A stretch of 64,000 bases of DNA from Arcobacter sp. EP1 (GTDB lineage Bacteria > Campylobacterota > Campylobacteria > Campylobacterales > Arcobacteraceae), in NCBI GenBank assembly GCA_001655195.1, contig LPNY01000042.1:305951-369950 (forward strand). Direction: 5' to 3'. This document shows, piece by piece, positions 9,352 through 17,925 of this stretch; position 1 is the stretch's first letter, and each line of letters begins with the position of its first letter. The translations under genes and the position numbers were made by a program. The notes under the pieces are model-generated. The model worked only from the letters and a program-made list of their open reading frames with translations, was not told the DNA's origin and did not search any database.

Positions 9352-9405
9352 ATTTTATCATTTAATAGACTTTTGATTTAAATTTTTTTGTATAAAAATT
9401 ATACA
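9352..9405 (-). promoter_or_regulatory. nirA-operon promoter with nitrate-regulon palindrome
   Basis: Perfect palindrome TGTATAAAAATTATACA at 9389-9405 (centre 9397), overlapping the stop codon of the upstream kinase gene. A -10-like TAAAAT lies on the minus strand at 9357-9352, exactly 40 bp from the centre. The half-site differs by one base (A for T at position 7) from the other three copies but keeps perfect symmetry, which supports it being a protein-binding site. Confidence 0.75.
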
Positions 9406-11033
9406 GAAAATCTTAAATATAAAAGAAAATTCAGAAGTAACATGACGTAGAAGCCATACTTGTAAAACTTAAGAGGGTCTCGTTTTAAAATAGGAGTGTT
9501 TTTATCAAAGTAAGGTTGTACTTTGGAAGAGTTTTCTAACTCATAACTCATAAATGAGTAGTTTTCATAACGTCGATTGGTATCTGTTGTAATAGCATGT
9601 AAAATAATACTCTCTAACCAGTGGGGAATATTGGGGTTTAGTTTTGTTGGACGTTTGGGTTGTTTAAAGGTGGGTGTTTGAAAAGGTTCAATTTCACCAT
9701 AAGGAAACTTACCGGTTAGGCTCTCATATAAGGTTACCCCAATAGCAAAGATTTCAGTTTTTTCATTAATAGGTGCTTGTTTAAATCGTTCGGGAGCTAA
9801 ATAAGAAGGTGTCCCTGCACGATTGTCAATTGAATAGACTTCTGTAATACTGCCAAAATCAATCACTTTAAAGATTTTTTTTCCATCTCGTTCTATAACA
9901 ATGATATTTTCAGGTTTTATATCACCATGGACTAAATCATATTTGATAAGATATTGACTCATATGTAATAGAGTTTTTCCTAGAGCTATAGATTCATCCA
10001 CTGAGAGTTTTCTTTTTTTCAGGTACTCTTTTAAGTTAATCCCTTGGATGTGACTCATAATATAGTAACGAGCAGTTCGTTTTTTTGGTACTGTTGATTT
10101 TGGGAAAAAGCCTGCCTTTAGTCGTTTTGCATTCCACACTTCTTTAACAAAAAGGTCAAGTATTTTGTCATCATTTTTGGCTTCTAATGGAGCAAACTTG
10201 ATGACATATTTGCTTCCTCTTTTTTCACATAACCAAGTACGGTCATTTTGAATGAGGGATTGCTGTAGCACATAACCATCAATTTCATCCCCTAAAACGA
10301 GTTTTTCGGGAATATCCAAAGGAAGTTTTTTTAGTTGTGATATCACATCGATATCATCAACCTCTAAAACAACTGCTGTTGTATCATCGGGCAAGTTATC
10401 TTCAACAAGTTTGCTGGCTTTTTTGACAATATGGTAGGCTCCATTGACTAAATGACGACTAAGCATATCTTCACTCATGAGTGAATACAAACCATCACTA
10501 CATAATAGAAGTTTATCTTCTTTTTGGATTTTGTTTTCAAAATAGAAGATCTCTACCTCTTTATCAATACCAACAGCATCTGTTAGAACATTTTCGTATC
10601 CTGCATCATCCATACTATGATCAAATGATAGCTGTGTTAAAATATCTTGCCTTAGAAGATAAATTCTACTATCCCCTACATTCGCCCCATAAAGGCGCTC
10701 CCCTTGAATAACAACAACAGTAACCGTTGTCACTAGTTCAGGACGTTCATAATCGCTCATTGATTGAGTATATAAGATTTGGTTGATTGAAGTAATGAAG
10801 CTTTTGATTGATTTTTCAATACTCCAAGCTTTGGGTCTATTTTTGAAATTTGTAATTAAGTGTTTGGTAACACGTTGGGCTGCAAGTGCCCCCTCTTGAG
10901 CACTTCCTACTCCATCACATACCACAGCAATAACTAAATCATCTAAAACTTTTATATCATAAAAGTCATCACCTTTAAGTTCTTGACGTTTTGCTAATGA
11001 GAATCCTGAAGTTTTTATGCTGTTTTTTGCCAT
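9399..11033 (-). CDS. PP2C phosphatase-Ser/Thr kinase fusion with C-terminal anchor
   Basis: About 544 residues. The N-terminal 230 or so form a PP2C-type phosphatase (DDFYDIKV, VVCDGVGSAQEGALAA, GDSRIYLLR, LCSDGLYSLM, DDTTAVVLEV). Residues about 255-515 form a Hanks-type kinase: KYVIKF supplies the ATP lysine, HGDIKPEN the catalytic loop (HGD in place of HRD), IDFGS the DFG motif and APE the activation-segment end. A single hydrophobic segment at the extreme C-terminus (YVMLLLNFLLYL) would tether it to the inner membrane. The ATG at 11033 is preferred over an in-frame TTG at 11045. It lies between narK and nirA. I infer post-translational control of nitrate uptake or reduction; targets are unknown. 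Confidence 0.88.
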   Translation of the reverse strand: MAKNSIKTSGFSLAKRQELKGDDFYDIKVLDDLVIAVVCDGVGSAQEGALAAQRVTKHLITNFKNRPKAWSIEKSIKSFITSINQILYTQSMSDYERPELVTTVTVVVIQGERLYGANVGDSRIYLLRQDILTQLSFDHSMDDAGYENVLTDAVGIDKEVEIFYFENKIQKEDKLLLCSDGLYSLMSEDMLSRHLVNGAYHIVKKASKLVEDNLPDDTTAVVLEVDDIDVISQLKKLPLDIPEKLVLGDEIDGYVLQQSLIQNDRTWLCEKRGSKYVIKFAPLEAKNDDKILDLFVKEVWNAKRLKAGFFPKSTVPKKRTARYYIMSHIQGINLKEYLKKRKLSVDESIALGKTLLHMSQYLIKYDLVHGDIKPENIIVIERDGKKIFKVIDFGSITEVYSIDNRAGTPSYLAPERFKQAPINEKTEIFAIGVTLYESLTGKFPYGEIEPFQTPTFKQPKRPTKLNPNIPHWLESIILHAITTDTNRRYENYSFMSYELENSSKVQPYFDKNTPILKRDPLKFYKYGFYVMLLLNFLLYLRFSV

Positions 11034-11050
11034 ATTATTACCCAATTTTA

Positions 11051-11088
11051 TTTATGTTAAAACATTTCTTGAAACATTTTAACATAAA
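11051..11088 (-). repeat. 12-bp inverted repeat before the kinase gene
   Basis: TTTATGTTAAAA at 11051-11062 is perfectly repeated in inverse at 11077-11088 (TTTTAACATAAA), with a 14-base loop. It sits in the short gap between narK and the phosphatase-kinase gene, directly next to the narK terminator. It could be a second terminator, an operator or a leader hairpin of the kinase gene. Confidence 0.6.
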
Positions 11089-11089
11089 T

Positions 11090-11116
11090 AAAAAAAGAGG
11101 GGATACCTCTTTTTTT
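11090..11116 (-). terminator. narK terminator
   Basis: Perfect 11-bp stem AAAAAAAGAGG / CCTCTTTTTTT with 5-base loop GGATA. Read on the minus strand it ends in a run of seven T and starts right at the narK stop codon. It is a classic Rho-independent terminator, so the kinase gene probably has its own promoter or depends on readthrough. Confidence 0.85.
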
Positions 11117-11117
11117 A

Positions 11118-12398
11118 TTAAATTTTTCCACCAGCTTGAACACCCCATGTTGTTCGCCATCTAGTTTTAACTAAACTAATACCTGAAATTGCTACAAAAA
11201 CAACAACTGCAAATATTAAGAATCCAGCTGTGTATCCATCAAAGGCACCTTTTGACCATCCTAGAGTTTTGATTAGTGCTGTACCACCAAGACCACCAGC
11301 ACATCCAACAATACCAGTCATAATTCCGATATCTTTTCCAAATCGTTGTGGTACGAGTTGGAAAACTGCTCCATTTGCCATACCAAGGTTTGCCATTACT
11401 AAGAAAAGTAGAACAATTGCAAACATAAATGGTAAGTCAAGTGTTGCATTGATAACTGCTAAAAGTGCTACGGTTCCGTAGAAGAAGTAAAGTGATCTAA
11501 CTCCACCAATTTTATCTGCTATTGCTCCTCCAACTGGTCTAAGAACTGCACCTGCAAAAATACATAGTGCTCCAAAATAACCTGCCATAACTTTCACATT
11601 CTCTTCTGCTAAAAAGTCAAGACCAAAAGCAAGCATCTCAGGTTGGTACGTATTCATTAAATATACTTTCATGTATCCTGCAAAACCAACAAACCCACCA
11701 AACGAAACTGCATAAAATAGACAAAACCACCATGTATCTTTGTCTTTTAATAGTTTTCCGTAATCTCTAAGTTTCTTAGGATTCTTTTTATAAACTGACT
11801 CTGGTGCATCTTTTGCTAAGAAAAGGTAGGCAATAAATACTACAATGGCCATTGCTGCACCGATTCCAAATACTGAAGCCCATCCCCAAAGCTCTGCAAT
11901 TTTTGGCGCGAATAAGAAATCAATAACAACACCAATGTTACCAGCACCTGCAATACCTAAAACTACACCTTGAAGTTTTGGTGGGTACCATTGTCCTGCT
12001 TGAGGAAGTGCTACTGCAAATGATGCTCCCGCAAAACCAAGACCTAGTGCAACAATTAAAAGTTGATTATAGGTAATTGTATCTGATTGAAAGTATGCTA
12101 ATAAAAGCGCTGCAATAACAATTGCTTGTGCAATTAAAGCTGTAAGTTTCGCTCCAATCTTATCAACACCAAATCCTAAAACGATTCGTAAAATTGCCCC
12201 TGAAAGAATAGGAAGTGAAAGTAAAGTTGCTTTTTCCCCTGCTGTTATAATGTGTCCGTTTAATGCTAATGCTTCTGCAATTTCCGTACTTAATGGTCCA
12301 AGCATTGTCCAAACCATAAAACTCATGTCAAAATATAAAAAAGCCATGAACAACGTAGTTCCGTGTCCTTGCCCTTTTAAATCTTTTAATCCTGCCAT
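11118..12398 (-). CDS. narK: Nitrate/nitrite MFS transporter
   Basis: 426-residue major facilitator with about 12 membrane segments, of the nitrate/nitrite porter family (NarK/NasA). Family-type stretches are visible: FDMSFMVWTMLGPL in TM1, GAGNIGVVIDFL mid-protein and GIVGCAGGLGG near the end, the last resembling the glycine-rich nitrate signature. Length and missing fusion fit a NarK1-like single domain. It is divergent from nrtA across a 278-bp region with two copies of the palindromic operator. Having both this porter and the ABC importer NrtABC suggests low- and high-affinity uptake, or nitrate and nitrite respectively. Confidence 0.9.
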   Translation of the reverse strand: MAGLKDLKGQGHGTTLFMAFLYFDMSFMVWTMLGPLSTEIAEALALNGHIITAGEKATLLSLPILSGAILRIVLGFGVDKIGAKLTALIAQAIVIAALLLAYFQSDTITYNQLLIVALGLGFAGASFAVALPQAGQWYPPKLQGVVLGIAGAGNIGVVIDFLFAPKIAELWGWASVFGIGAAMAIVVFIAYLFLAKDAPESVYKKNPKKLRDYGKLLKDKDTWWFCLFYAVSFGGFVGFAGYMKVYLMNTYQPEMLAFGLDFLAEENVKVMAGYFGALCIFAGAVLRPVGGAIADKIGGVRSLYFFYGTVALLAVINATLDLPFMFAIVLLFLVMANLGMANGAVFQLVPQRFGKDIGIMTGIVGCAGGLGGTALIKTLGWSKGAFDGYTAGFLIFAVVVFVAISGISLVKTRWRTTWGVQAGGKI

Positions 12399-12427
12399 CT
12401 TTTTTCCTTAAATAATAATTATGATGA

Positions 12428-12481
12428 AGTATACTCTTAAGAAGTAATAAATGGTCAGAATATTTGTATATAAAATATACA
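12428..12481 (-). promoter_or_regulatory. narK promoter with nitrate-regulon palindrome
   Basis: Palindrome TGTATATAAAATATACA at 12465-12481 (centre 12473). A -10-like TATACT is on the minus strand at 12433-12428, exactly 40 bp from the centre. The operator would sit near -52, one helical turn upstream of the usual class II activator position. Confidence 0.75.
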
Positions 12482-12581
12482 ATCATAAAATTGTCATTAA
12501 AAGCAATAAATCTGAGAATTTAAGTTTTATCTGCCTATATAGTGTATACAAAACAATAATAGCTCAACAAGAGACTAATAT

Positions 12582-12635
12582 TGTATATTTTATATACAAT
12601 TTATTGTTTGTTTTTTGTTCAACATGGAATATAAT
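12582..12635 (+). promoter_or_regulatory. nrtA promoter with nitrate-regulon palindrome
   Basis: Palindrome TGTATATTTTATATACA at 12582-12598 (centre 12590), the reverse complement of the narK-side copy. A -10 TATAAT is at 12630-12635, exactly 40 bp from the centre. A shorter GTGTATAC at 12543-12550 lies between the two sites but lacks the 3-base spacer. Confidence 0.78.
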
Positions 12636-12676
12636 TTCACCATCAACTGTTTTTGAACATTATTTAAGGAGAAGAT

Positions 12677-14053
12677 ATGTTAAAGAAAATGTTAGGTTTA
12701 GGTTTAGGTATTTCTGTTATTACTAGTACACTTATGGCAGCACCTGAAAAAACAAAATTAAAAATTGGATTTATTGCATTGACTGACTGTGCCCCTTTAG
12801 TTATTGCAAAAGAGAAGGGCTTTTTTAAAGCAGAAGGACTTGATGTACATGTAGCAAAAGAGGGTGGCGGATGGCCAGGAATTCAACAAAAAGTAATCTC
12901 TGGTGAGTATGACTTTTCTCATGCTCTTGCAGGTATGCCAATTGCTGCAACATTAGGAATCAATGGTAATGCACATTTACAAGCGCTTTTATCATTAGAT
13001 TTTAATGGTAATGCAATTACCTATGGTAATAATATTATTGCTGAAATGGAAAAATATGGTTTAGATAAAACACAGCGACCTGTATCAGCAGACTCACTGA
13101 AAAAATTCATTGATGCAAAACGTGCTAAAGAAGGTAATAACTACCAACCACTTAACTTTGGTATGGTTCACCCTGTATCAACACACAACTACGAGTTACG
13201 ATACTGGATGTCTGCAAGTGGTATCAAACCCGACCAAGATTGTACGATTAAGCCATTTCCACCACCAACAATGCCTAGTAACCTAATTGCTGGAAATATT
13301 GAAGGCTATTGTGTAGGAGAGCCATGGAATTCACGAATTGTATTAAAAGGAAAAGGTTCCGCTCTTGTAACTAACTATGATATTTGGAACAACAATCCTG
13401 AAAAAGTACTTCAAGCACGAGCTGATTTTGTAAAAAAATATCCAGAAACGACTAAAGCAGTTATGCGAGCAGTAATTAAAGCCCAAAAATGGCTTGACAC
13501 ATCATGGGAAAATAGAGAAGAAGCGATTAAATACTTAGCAAAGAAAAACTATGTTAAAGCACCAAAAAAAGTTTTACAAAAATCTATGTCAGGAACGTTT
13601 CTTTATAACAAAGGTGTAGACTCTTCTAATCCAATGTTTAATGTATTTGCAAATAACTATGCATCTTATCCATACTATTCACATGGAATGTGGTTTATTA
13701 CACAAATGTACCGATGGGGACAATTGGATAAACCAGTTAATATGAAAGAGGTTATTGAAAAAGTTTACCGACCTGATCTTTTTGCTGAAGTTGCAAAAGA
13801 AGTGGACTATAAATTACCTCCAAGTCCGTGGAAAAAAGATGGTGTTGATGAATATAACAAATTCTTAGATGGAAAAGTTTGGGATCCAAATAAAGCCGTT
13901 GATTATATCTTTGACTTTAAAGTTCAAAACTCTTTGGTCTCAAAAGAAGCATTGGCAAAAGCTAATAATTGGTCTGTTGAGACAAAACAACCAGGATATG
14001 TATGTCACTATGGACCTGCAGGTTGTGCTGATCCAAAATACATTACAAAATAG
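12677..14053 (+). CDS. nrtA: ABC nitrate-binding periplasmic protein
   Basis: 458-residue substrate-binding protein of the NrtA/CmpA family. It has a Sec signal peptide (lysines, then GLGLGISVITSTLMA, cleaved before APEK) and no lipobox cysteine, so it should be soluble in the periplasm or held otherwise. Family stretches: KIGFIALTDCAPLVIAKEKG, GGWPGIQQKV and CVGEPWNSR. The mature part starts with the nitrate-binding lobe. It is first in nrtABC, with AAGGAG shortly before the ATG. A strong hairpin follows it, so it is probably made in excess of the permease and ATPase. Bicarbonate (CmpA) or cyanate are alternative ligands, but the neighbours favour nitrate. Confidence 0.9.
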   Translation: MLKKMLGLGLGISVITSTLMAAPEKTKLKIGFIALTDCAPLVIAKEKGFFKAEGLDVHVAKEGGGWPGIQQKVISGEYDFSHALAGMPIAATLGINGNAHLQALLSLDFNGNAITYGNNIIAEMEKYGLDKTQRPVSADSLKKFIDAKRAKEGNNYQPLNFGMVHPVSTHNYELRYWMSASGIKPDQDCTIKPFPPPTMPSNLIAGNIEGYCVGEPWNSRIVLKGKGSALVTNYDIWNNNPEKVLQARADFVKKYPETTKAVMRAVIKAQKWLDTSWENREEAIKYLAKKNYVKAPKKVLQKSMSGTFLYNKGVDSSNPMFNVFANNYASYPYYSHGMWFITQMYRWGQLDKPVNMKEVIEKVYRPDLFAEVAKEVDYKLPPSPWKKDGVDEYNKFLDGKVWDPNKAVDYIFDFKVQNSLVSKEALAKANNWSVETKQPGYVCHYGPAGCADPKYITK

Positions 14054-14143
14054 AGTGAGCTATTTGAATAAACAAAGTTTGTATTTGCGAAGAAAATGGT
14101 AATGATGTTTCTTTGAAAATATATTACTAAGTAAGATAGATAA

Positions 14144-14181
14144 TAGTGTTATGAATTGGCTCTTGCTACTTCATAACACTA
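14144..14181 (+). repeat. Hairpin between nrtA and nrtB
   Basis: Perfect 12-bp inverted repeat TAGTGTTATGAA / TTCATAACACTA with a 14-base loop. A T-rich tract (TGTTTATTTTTTT) starts about 10 bases later. It may attenuate transcription into nrtBC or protect the 3' end of the nrtA message. Confidence 0.65.
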
Positions 14182-14196
14182 ACACTACAAATGTTT

Positions 14197-14266
14197 ATTT
14201 TTTTAAGTACTTAGGTTTTTATTCCTCCCATAAACTTCCTTAATTTAGCTTAAGTACTTTAAAAAA
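14197..14266 (+). repeat. Second inverted repeat before nrtB
   Basis: AAGTACTT occurs at 14205-14212 and again at 14252-14259. The flanking T and A tracts make the two arms almost fully complementary (T6-AAGTACTTA against TAAGTACTTT-A6). It would form a hairpin with a loop of about 40 bases just before nrtB. Function unknown; it may compete with or extend the hairpin at 14144-14181. Confidence 0.5.
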
Positions 14267-14290
14267 TAAATAACAGAAGAAAGGTTTTTT

Positions 14291-15100
14291 ATGAACAGTG
14301 AATTATTAAAGAAGATATTTTTACCATTGATTGTATTGGTGATAATTATTCAAGTATGGAGTGGCGTTGCTTCAATTGTTGATGACTTTCCAACACCAAG
14401 TGATACATATGTGTATGCGTTTGGAGGTGAAACAGCAGATGGGGATGAAATAGAGGGTGTTTTAGCAGATCCATTTTACATTGAAAACCAAGACGATAAG
14501 GGAATTTTCTGGCAGATTTTAGCTTCTTTACAAAGAGTATTTGGTGGTTTTGCTTTGGCTGTATTAGTGGGAGTTCCTATTGGACTTATTATTGGAATGA
14601 GTAAAACGATGCAATATGCATTAGATCCTTTTATTCAAATCTTTAAGCCAGTGTCACCATTAGCATGGCTTCCTTTGTTACTATTTGTATTTCAAGATAT
14701 TAATACAACGGCTATTTCAACCATATTTATTACTTCAATTTGGCCAATTATTATTAATACGGCTCTTGGGGTTAAAAATGTAAATGAGGACTATTTAAAT
14801 GTTGCAAAGGTATTAAAGTTTACTGCTTTAGAGAAAGTCTTTCAAATAATTTTACCCGTAGCTGTTCCATATATTTTTACGGGAATGCGATTATCTTTAG
14901 GTATTGCATGGCTTGTAATTGTTGCAGCAGAAATGTTAACAGGTGGTATTGGTATAGGATTTTGGATTTGGGATGAGTACAACAACTTGTCGTACCATAA
15001 TATTATTATCGGGATTATCTTAGTTGGTGTAATCGGATTTATTTTAGATGTTGTTATGGGTAAAGTAGCAGATTTCTTTGATTATAGAAAAAAGATGTAA
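14291..15100 (+). CDS. nrtB: ABC nitrate transporter permease
   Basis: 269-residue inner-membrane permease of the NrtB/SsuC/TauC family with about six membrane segments. The stretch IFKPVSPLAWLPLLLF and the EAA-type cytoplasmic loop around KFTALEKVFQIILP are visible. It pairs with NrtA and with the ATPase 10 bases downstream. A region of about 30 residues after TM1 (PTPSDTYVYAFGGETADG) is a periplasmic insertion also typical of NrtB. Confidence 0.9.
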   Translation: MNSELLKKIFLPLIVLVIIIQVWSGVASIVDDFPTPSDTYVYAFGGETADGDEIEGVLADPFYIENQDDKGIFWQILASLQRVFGGFALAVLVGVPIGLIIGMSKTMQYALDPFIQIFKPVSPLAWLPLLLFVFQDINTTAISTIFITSIWPIIINTALGVKNVNEDYLNVAKVLKFTALEKVFQIILPVAVPYIFTGMRLSLGIAWLVIVAAEMLTGGIGIGFWIWDEYNNLSYHNIIIGIILVGVIGFILDVVMGKVADFFDYRKKM

Positions 15101-15110
15101 GGGTTAGAAA

Positions 15111-15911
15111 ATGACAAATGATAAAAAGTTTTTACAATTAGAAAATATTCATAAAACATTTCCATTACCAGGTGGGAAAGAGTATAAAGCCGTTGTTGAT
15201 GTTAATGTTGATATTTCAAAAAATGAGATTATTTCAATTATTGGGCATAGTGGTTGTGGTAAAAGTACCTTGCTTAATATGATTGCAGGGCTTGATGCCC
15301 AAACACAAGGTAATATTATTTTAAATAATAAAGAGGTTAAAGGACCAGGACCTGAACGTGCAGTGGTTTTCCAAAACCATTCACTTCTTCCTTGGTTAAC
15401 AGTTTATCAAAATATTGAGATGGCAGTTAAAAAAGTGATGCCAGAACTGGATTCAAAAGAGCTAAAAGAACGAGTTGAACGATTTGTTTCTATGGTAAAC
15501 CTTGACCATGCAAAAGATAAATACCCAGGGGAAATTTCAGGGGGTATGAAACAGCGAGTGGGAATTGCTAGAGCATTATCAATTAAACCTGATGTGTTAC
15601 TCATGGATGAGCCTTTTGGTGCATTGGATTCTCTAACGCGGGCTAACTTACAAGAGCATCTTATGCGAATTCAGCAAAAGGTTGAAAATACTGTTATTAT
15701 CATTACTCATGATATTGATGAAGCAGTACTTTTAAGTGATAAAGTAATTATGATGACCAATGGTCCTAAAGCAACAATTGGAGAAATCTTAGAAGTAAAT
15801 TTATCAAGACCACGAAACAGAGTAGAACTTCAACATGACCCCGAATATATTAGGTGTCGGGAATCAATTCTTAGTTTCCTTTATGAAAAATTCGCAAAAG
15901 ATGATGAATAG
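15111..15911 (+). CDS. nrtC: ABC nitrate transporter ATP-binding protein
   Basis: 266-residue ABC ATPase. Walker A is GHSGCGKST, the signature is SGGMKQR, Walker B is VLLMDEPFGALD, and the switch histidine is in ITHDIDEA. It is of NrtD/SsuB length and lacks the extra NrtA-like domain that cyanobacterial NrtC carries. The symbol is therefore by position; nrtD would fit equally. It drives nitrate import through NrtB. Confidence 0.88.
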   Translation: MTNDKKFLQLENIHKTFPLPGGKEYKAVVDVNVDISKNEIISIIGHSGCGKSTLLNMIAGLDAQTQGNIILNNKEVKGPGPERAVVFQNHSLLPWLTVYQNIEMAVKKVMPELDSKELKERVERFVSMVNLDHAKDKYPGEISGGMKQRVGIARALSIKPDVLLMDEPFGALDSLTRANLQEHLMRIQQKVENTVIIITHDIDEAVLLSDKVIMMTNGPKATIGEILEVNLSRPRNRVELQHDPEYIRCRESILSFLYEKFAKDDE

Positions 15912-15973
15912 TCTTTACCTACGGTATCCAAGCTTTTAGTTTGGATGCTACTTAAATTAAAAAAAGGATAAAT

Positions 15974-17902
15974 ATGCAAACCTTTTTGAACAAGCTCAAT
16001 TTAAAAACTAAACTTATTTTACTAACACTTCTTCCTTTGATTGCTTATGTTGTTATTGTTTTAGGTTTAATCAACGAAAATTATAGTGCCTATAGTAACT
16101 ATACTCAATTAAAAGAGCTGATACAAAATAAAAATAGACTCACAGTAGAAAATAAAATGGTATTGTCGTTACTGGCTTTAGAAAATGAAAAGAGTGATTA
16201 TCTAAAACTCATCGATGAAAAGATTGATAGTTCTTATAAAAAGTATGTGACAAGTTTGGTCATTACTTTGATAACCCTATTAATATCCTTAGGCATATTT
16301 TTAGTGGTTCTAAAAAATATACTCTCTTCCATATCAATTATCAAAGAGGGAATGGGACGATTTTTCCATTATTTAACTTCGACGGAAAAAAATCTTGATT
16401 TAATCTCTTTGGATTCAAAAGATGATTTTGGAGAAATGGCAAAAGAGTTAAATGAAAATATCCAAAAAGTAAAAGAGGGATTAGCTGTTGATAATGAAGT
16501 TATCAATGAAGCAAAATTTGTCTCTAAAATGGTCGGAAAAGGTTTCCTTGTTTATCGTATTAACAGTGAAGCTAACAATACTTATATCAATGAACTCAAA
16601 GATAACTTTAACCTTATGATTGATAGTTTACGTTTAAATATTGTTAACTCGTTTCAAACATCATTAAATTATGCAAATCGTGATTTTAAGATCAAAGCGG
16701 ATAAAACAGAAATTGGTGCAATTGTTAATACATTGTTACGTTGTTTAAATATGATTGGAACTAATATCTCTGAGTTTTTAGCTATGGTTAATAAAAATGG
16801 AACGATTCTTGATAATCGTTCAAAAGAGTTATTAGGCTTAGTTAATCAACTGCATGAGGCTTCTATTAACCAAGCAGCTTCTTTGGAACAAACAAGTGCA
16901 TCTGTTCAAGAAATAACCCAAAGCATAACACAAACATCAAATAAAGCAGTGAACATGTTAGAGATTGCAAACTCCACCAAGACTTATGCCAACGAGGGAA
17001 TTAAACTGGTTGAAGATACACAAAAGTCTATGCTAGAAATTAATGACTCAACTCAAGCTATTAATGAAGCTATTACTATTATTGACCAAATTGCTTTTCA
17101 AACTAACATCCTATCACTTAATGCTGCGGTTGAAGCAGCAACTGCTGGAGAAGCTGGTAAAGGTTTTGCTGTTGTTGCACAAGAGGTAAGAAATCTAGCA
17201 AGTCGAAGTGCTGAAGCTGCAAAAGAGATTAAAGATTTAGTAGAAGTAGCAAACAGTAAATCTGATGAAGGTAAAAATAATTCAGAGCAAATGTTAGAGA
17301 GTTTCAATAAACTCACTGCCATGATTGAGGATAATACTGCAATTATTGATGATGTGGCCAAATCAAATGAAGTACAAATGCAAAATCTCACACAAATTAA
17401 TGAAACCATGAGTAATCTTGATAAGATAACCCAAGAGAATGCACATATGGCAACTCAAACAAAAGATGTGGCAATTTTAACAAACCAAGTGGCTTTTGAT
17501 ATGATTAAAGCAGCTGCATTAAATGAGTATGATAAGTCTGTTGAGATGCGTATTGCAGACTTTGACTTTACGCAAAAAGTTAATAACATCAAAATAGAGT
17601 TTGCCAAGTATAAACAAGCGGTTTTAAATCAGGTTAATAATAACTCAACAACCATTAATATGAATATTGAACATAAAAATGCTATTCAAGAGTTTGTAAA
17701 TAACTATGAAAATAGACTATCACACAGTAGTTTATGGCAAGTATTTAAAGATAAAACAGTGTTATTAGATACCTTGCTTAATGATTATGGACTTAGAATG
17801 AAACAGCGTGATGAAATAGGAATTATAGAAAGTTCAAATAAAATTGAGGGTATATTAGATGAGATATTTGAATATCTCAATGAGTTTAAATCAATAAATT
17901 AA
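15974..17902 (+). CDS. Methyl-accepting chemotaxis protein
   Basis: 642 residues. TM1 is at about 13-32 and TM2 at about 92-115, leaving a periplasmic loop of only about 60 residues, too small for a normal dCache or NIT sensor domain. A HAMP-like linker follows. The signalling domain has its hairpin tip around residues 375-405 ([20 protein letters not shown]). After it comes a helical C-terminal segment of about 115 residues without a CheR-docking pentapeptide that I can see. It stands 62 bp after nrtC on the same strand. I infer a possible role in taxis to nitrate or energy conditions, but only from position. Confidence 0.88.
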   Translation: MQTFLNKLNLKTKLILLTLLPLIAYVVIVLGLINENYSAYSNYTQLKELIQNKNRLTVENKMVLSLLALENEKSDYLKLIDEKIDSSYKKYVTSLVITLITLLISLGIFLVVLKNILSSISIIKEGMGRFFHYLTSTEKNLDLISLDSKDDFGEMAKELNENIQKVKEGLAVDNEVINEAKFVSKMVGKGFLVYRINSEANNTYINELKDNFNLMIDSLRLNIVNSFQTSLNYANRDFKIKADKTEIGAIVNTLLRCLNMIGTNISEFLAMVNKNGTILDNRSKELLGLVNQLHEASINQAASLEQTSASVQEITQSITQTSNKAVNMLEIANSTKTYANEGIKLVEDTQKSMLEINDSTQAINEAITIIDQIAFQTNILSLNAAVEAATAGEAGKGFAVVAQEVRNLASRSAEAAKEIKDLVEVANSKSDEGKNNSEQMLESFNKLTAMIEDNTAIIDDVAKSNEVQMQNLTQINETMSNLDKITQENAHMATQTKDVAILTNQVAFDMIKAAALNEYDKSVEMRIADFDFTQKVNNIKIEFAKYKQAVLNQVNNNSTTINMNIEHKNAIQEFVNNYENRLSHSSLWQVFKDKTVLLDTLLNDYGLRMKQRDEIGIIESSNKIEGILDEIFEYLNEFKSIN

Positions 17903-17925
17903 AGTAGAAAACTCTACTTTAATTT
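17896..17925. terminator. Bidirectional terminator after chemoreceptor
   Basis: Perfect 12-bp inverted repeat AAATTAAAGTAG / CTACTTTAATTT with loop AAAACT. It overlaps both converging stop codons. The loop is identical to that of the hairpin at 879-904. Confidence 0.7.

Noticed and set aside
12543-12550. Fifth possible operator GTGTATAC between narK and nrtA sites
   Set aside because: No 3-base spacer and no -10 at the 40-bp distance; kept only as a note in the nrtA promoter entry.
15926-15946. Terminator between nrtC and the chemoreceptor
   Set aside because: Only six paired bases (ATCCAA/TTGGAT), 9-base loop and no T-run; too weak to list.
17098-17409. Minus-strand 103-codon frame within the chemoreceptor
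   Set aside because: Fully inside the signalling domain, serine/alanine-rich shadow of the receptor coding strand.
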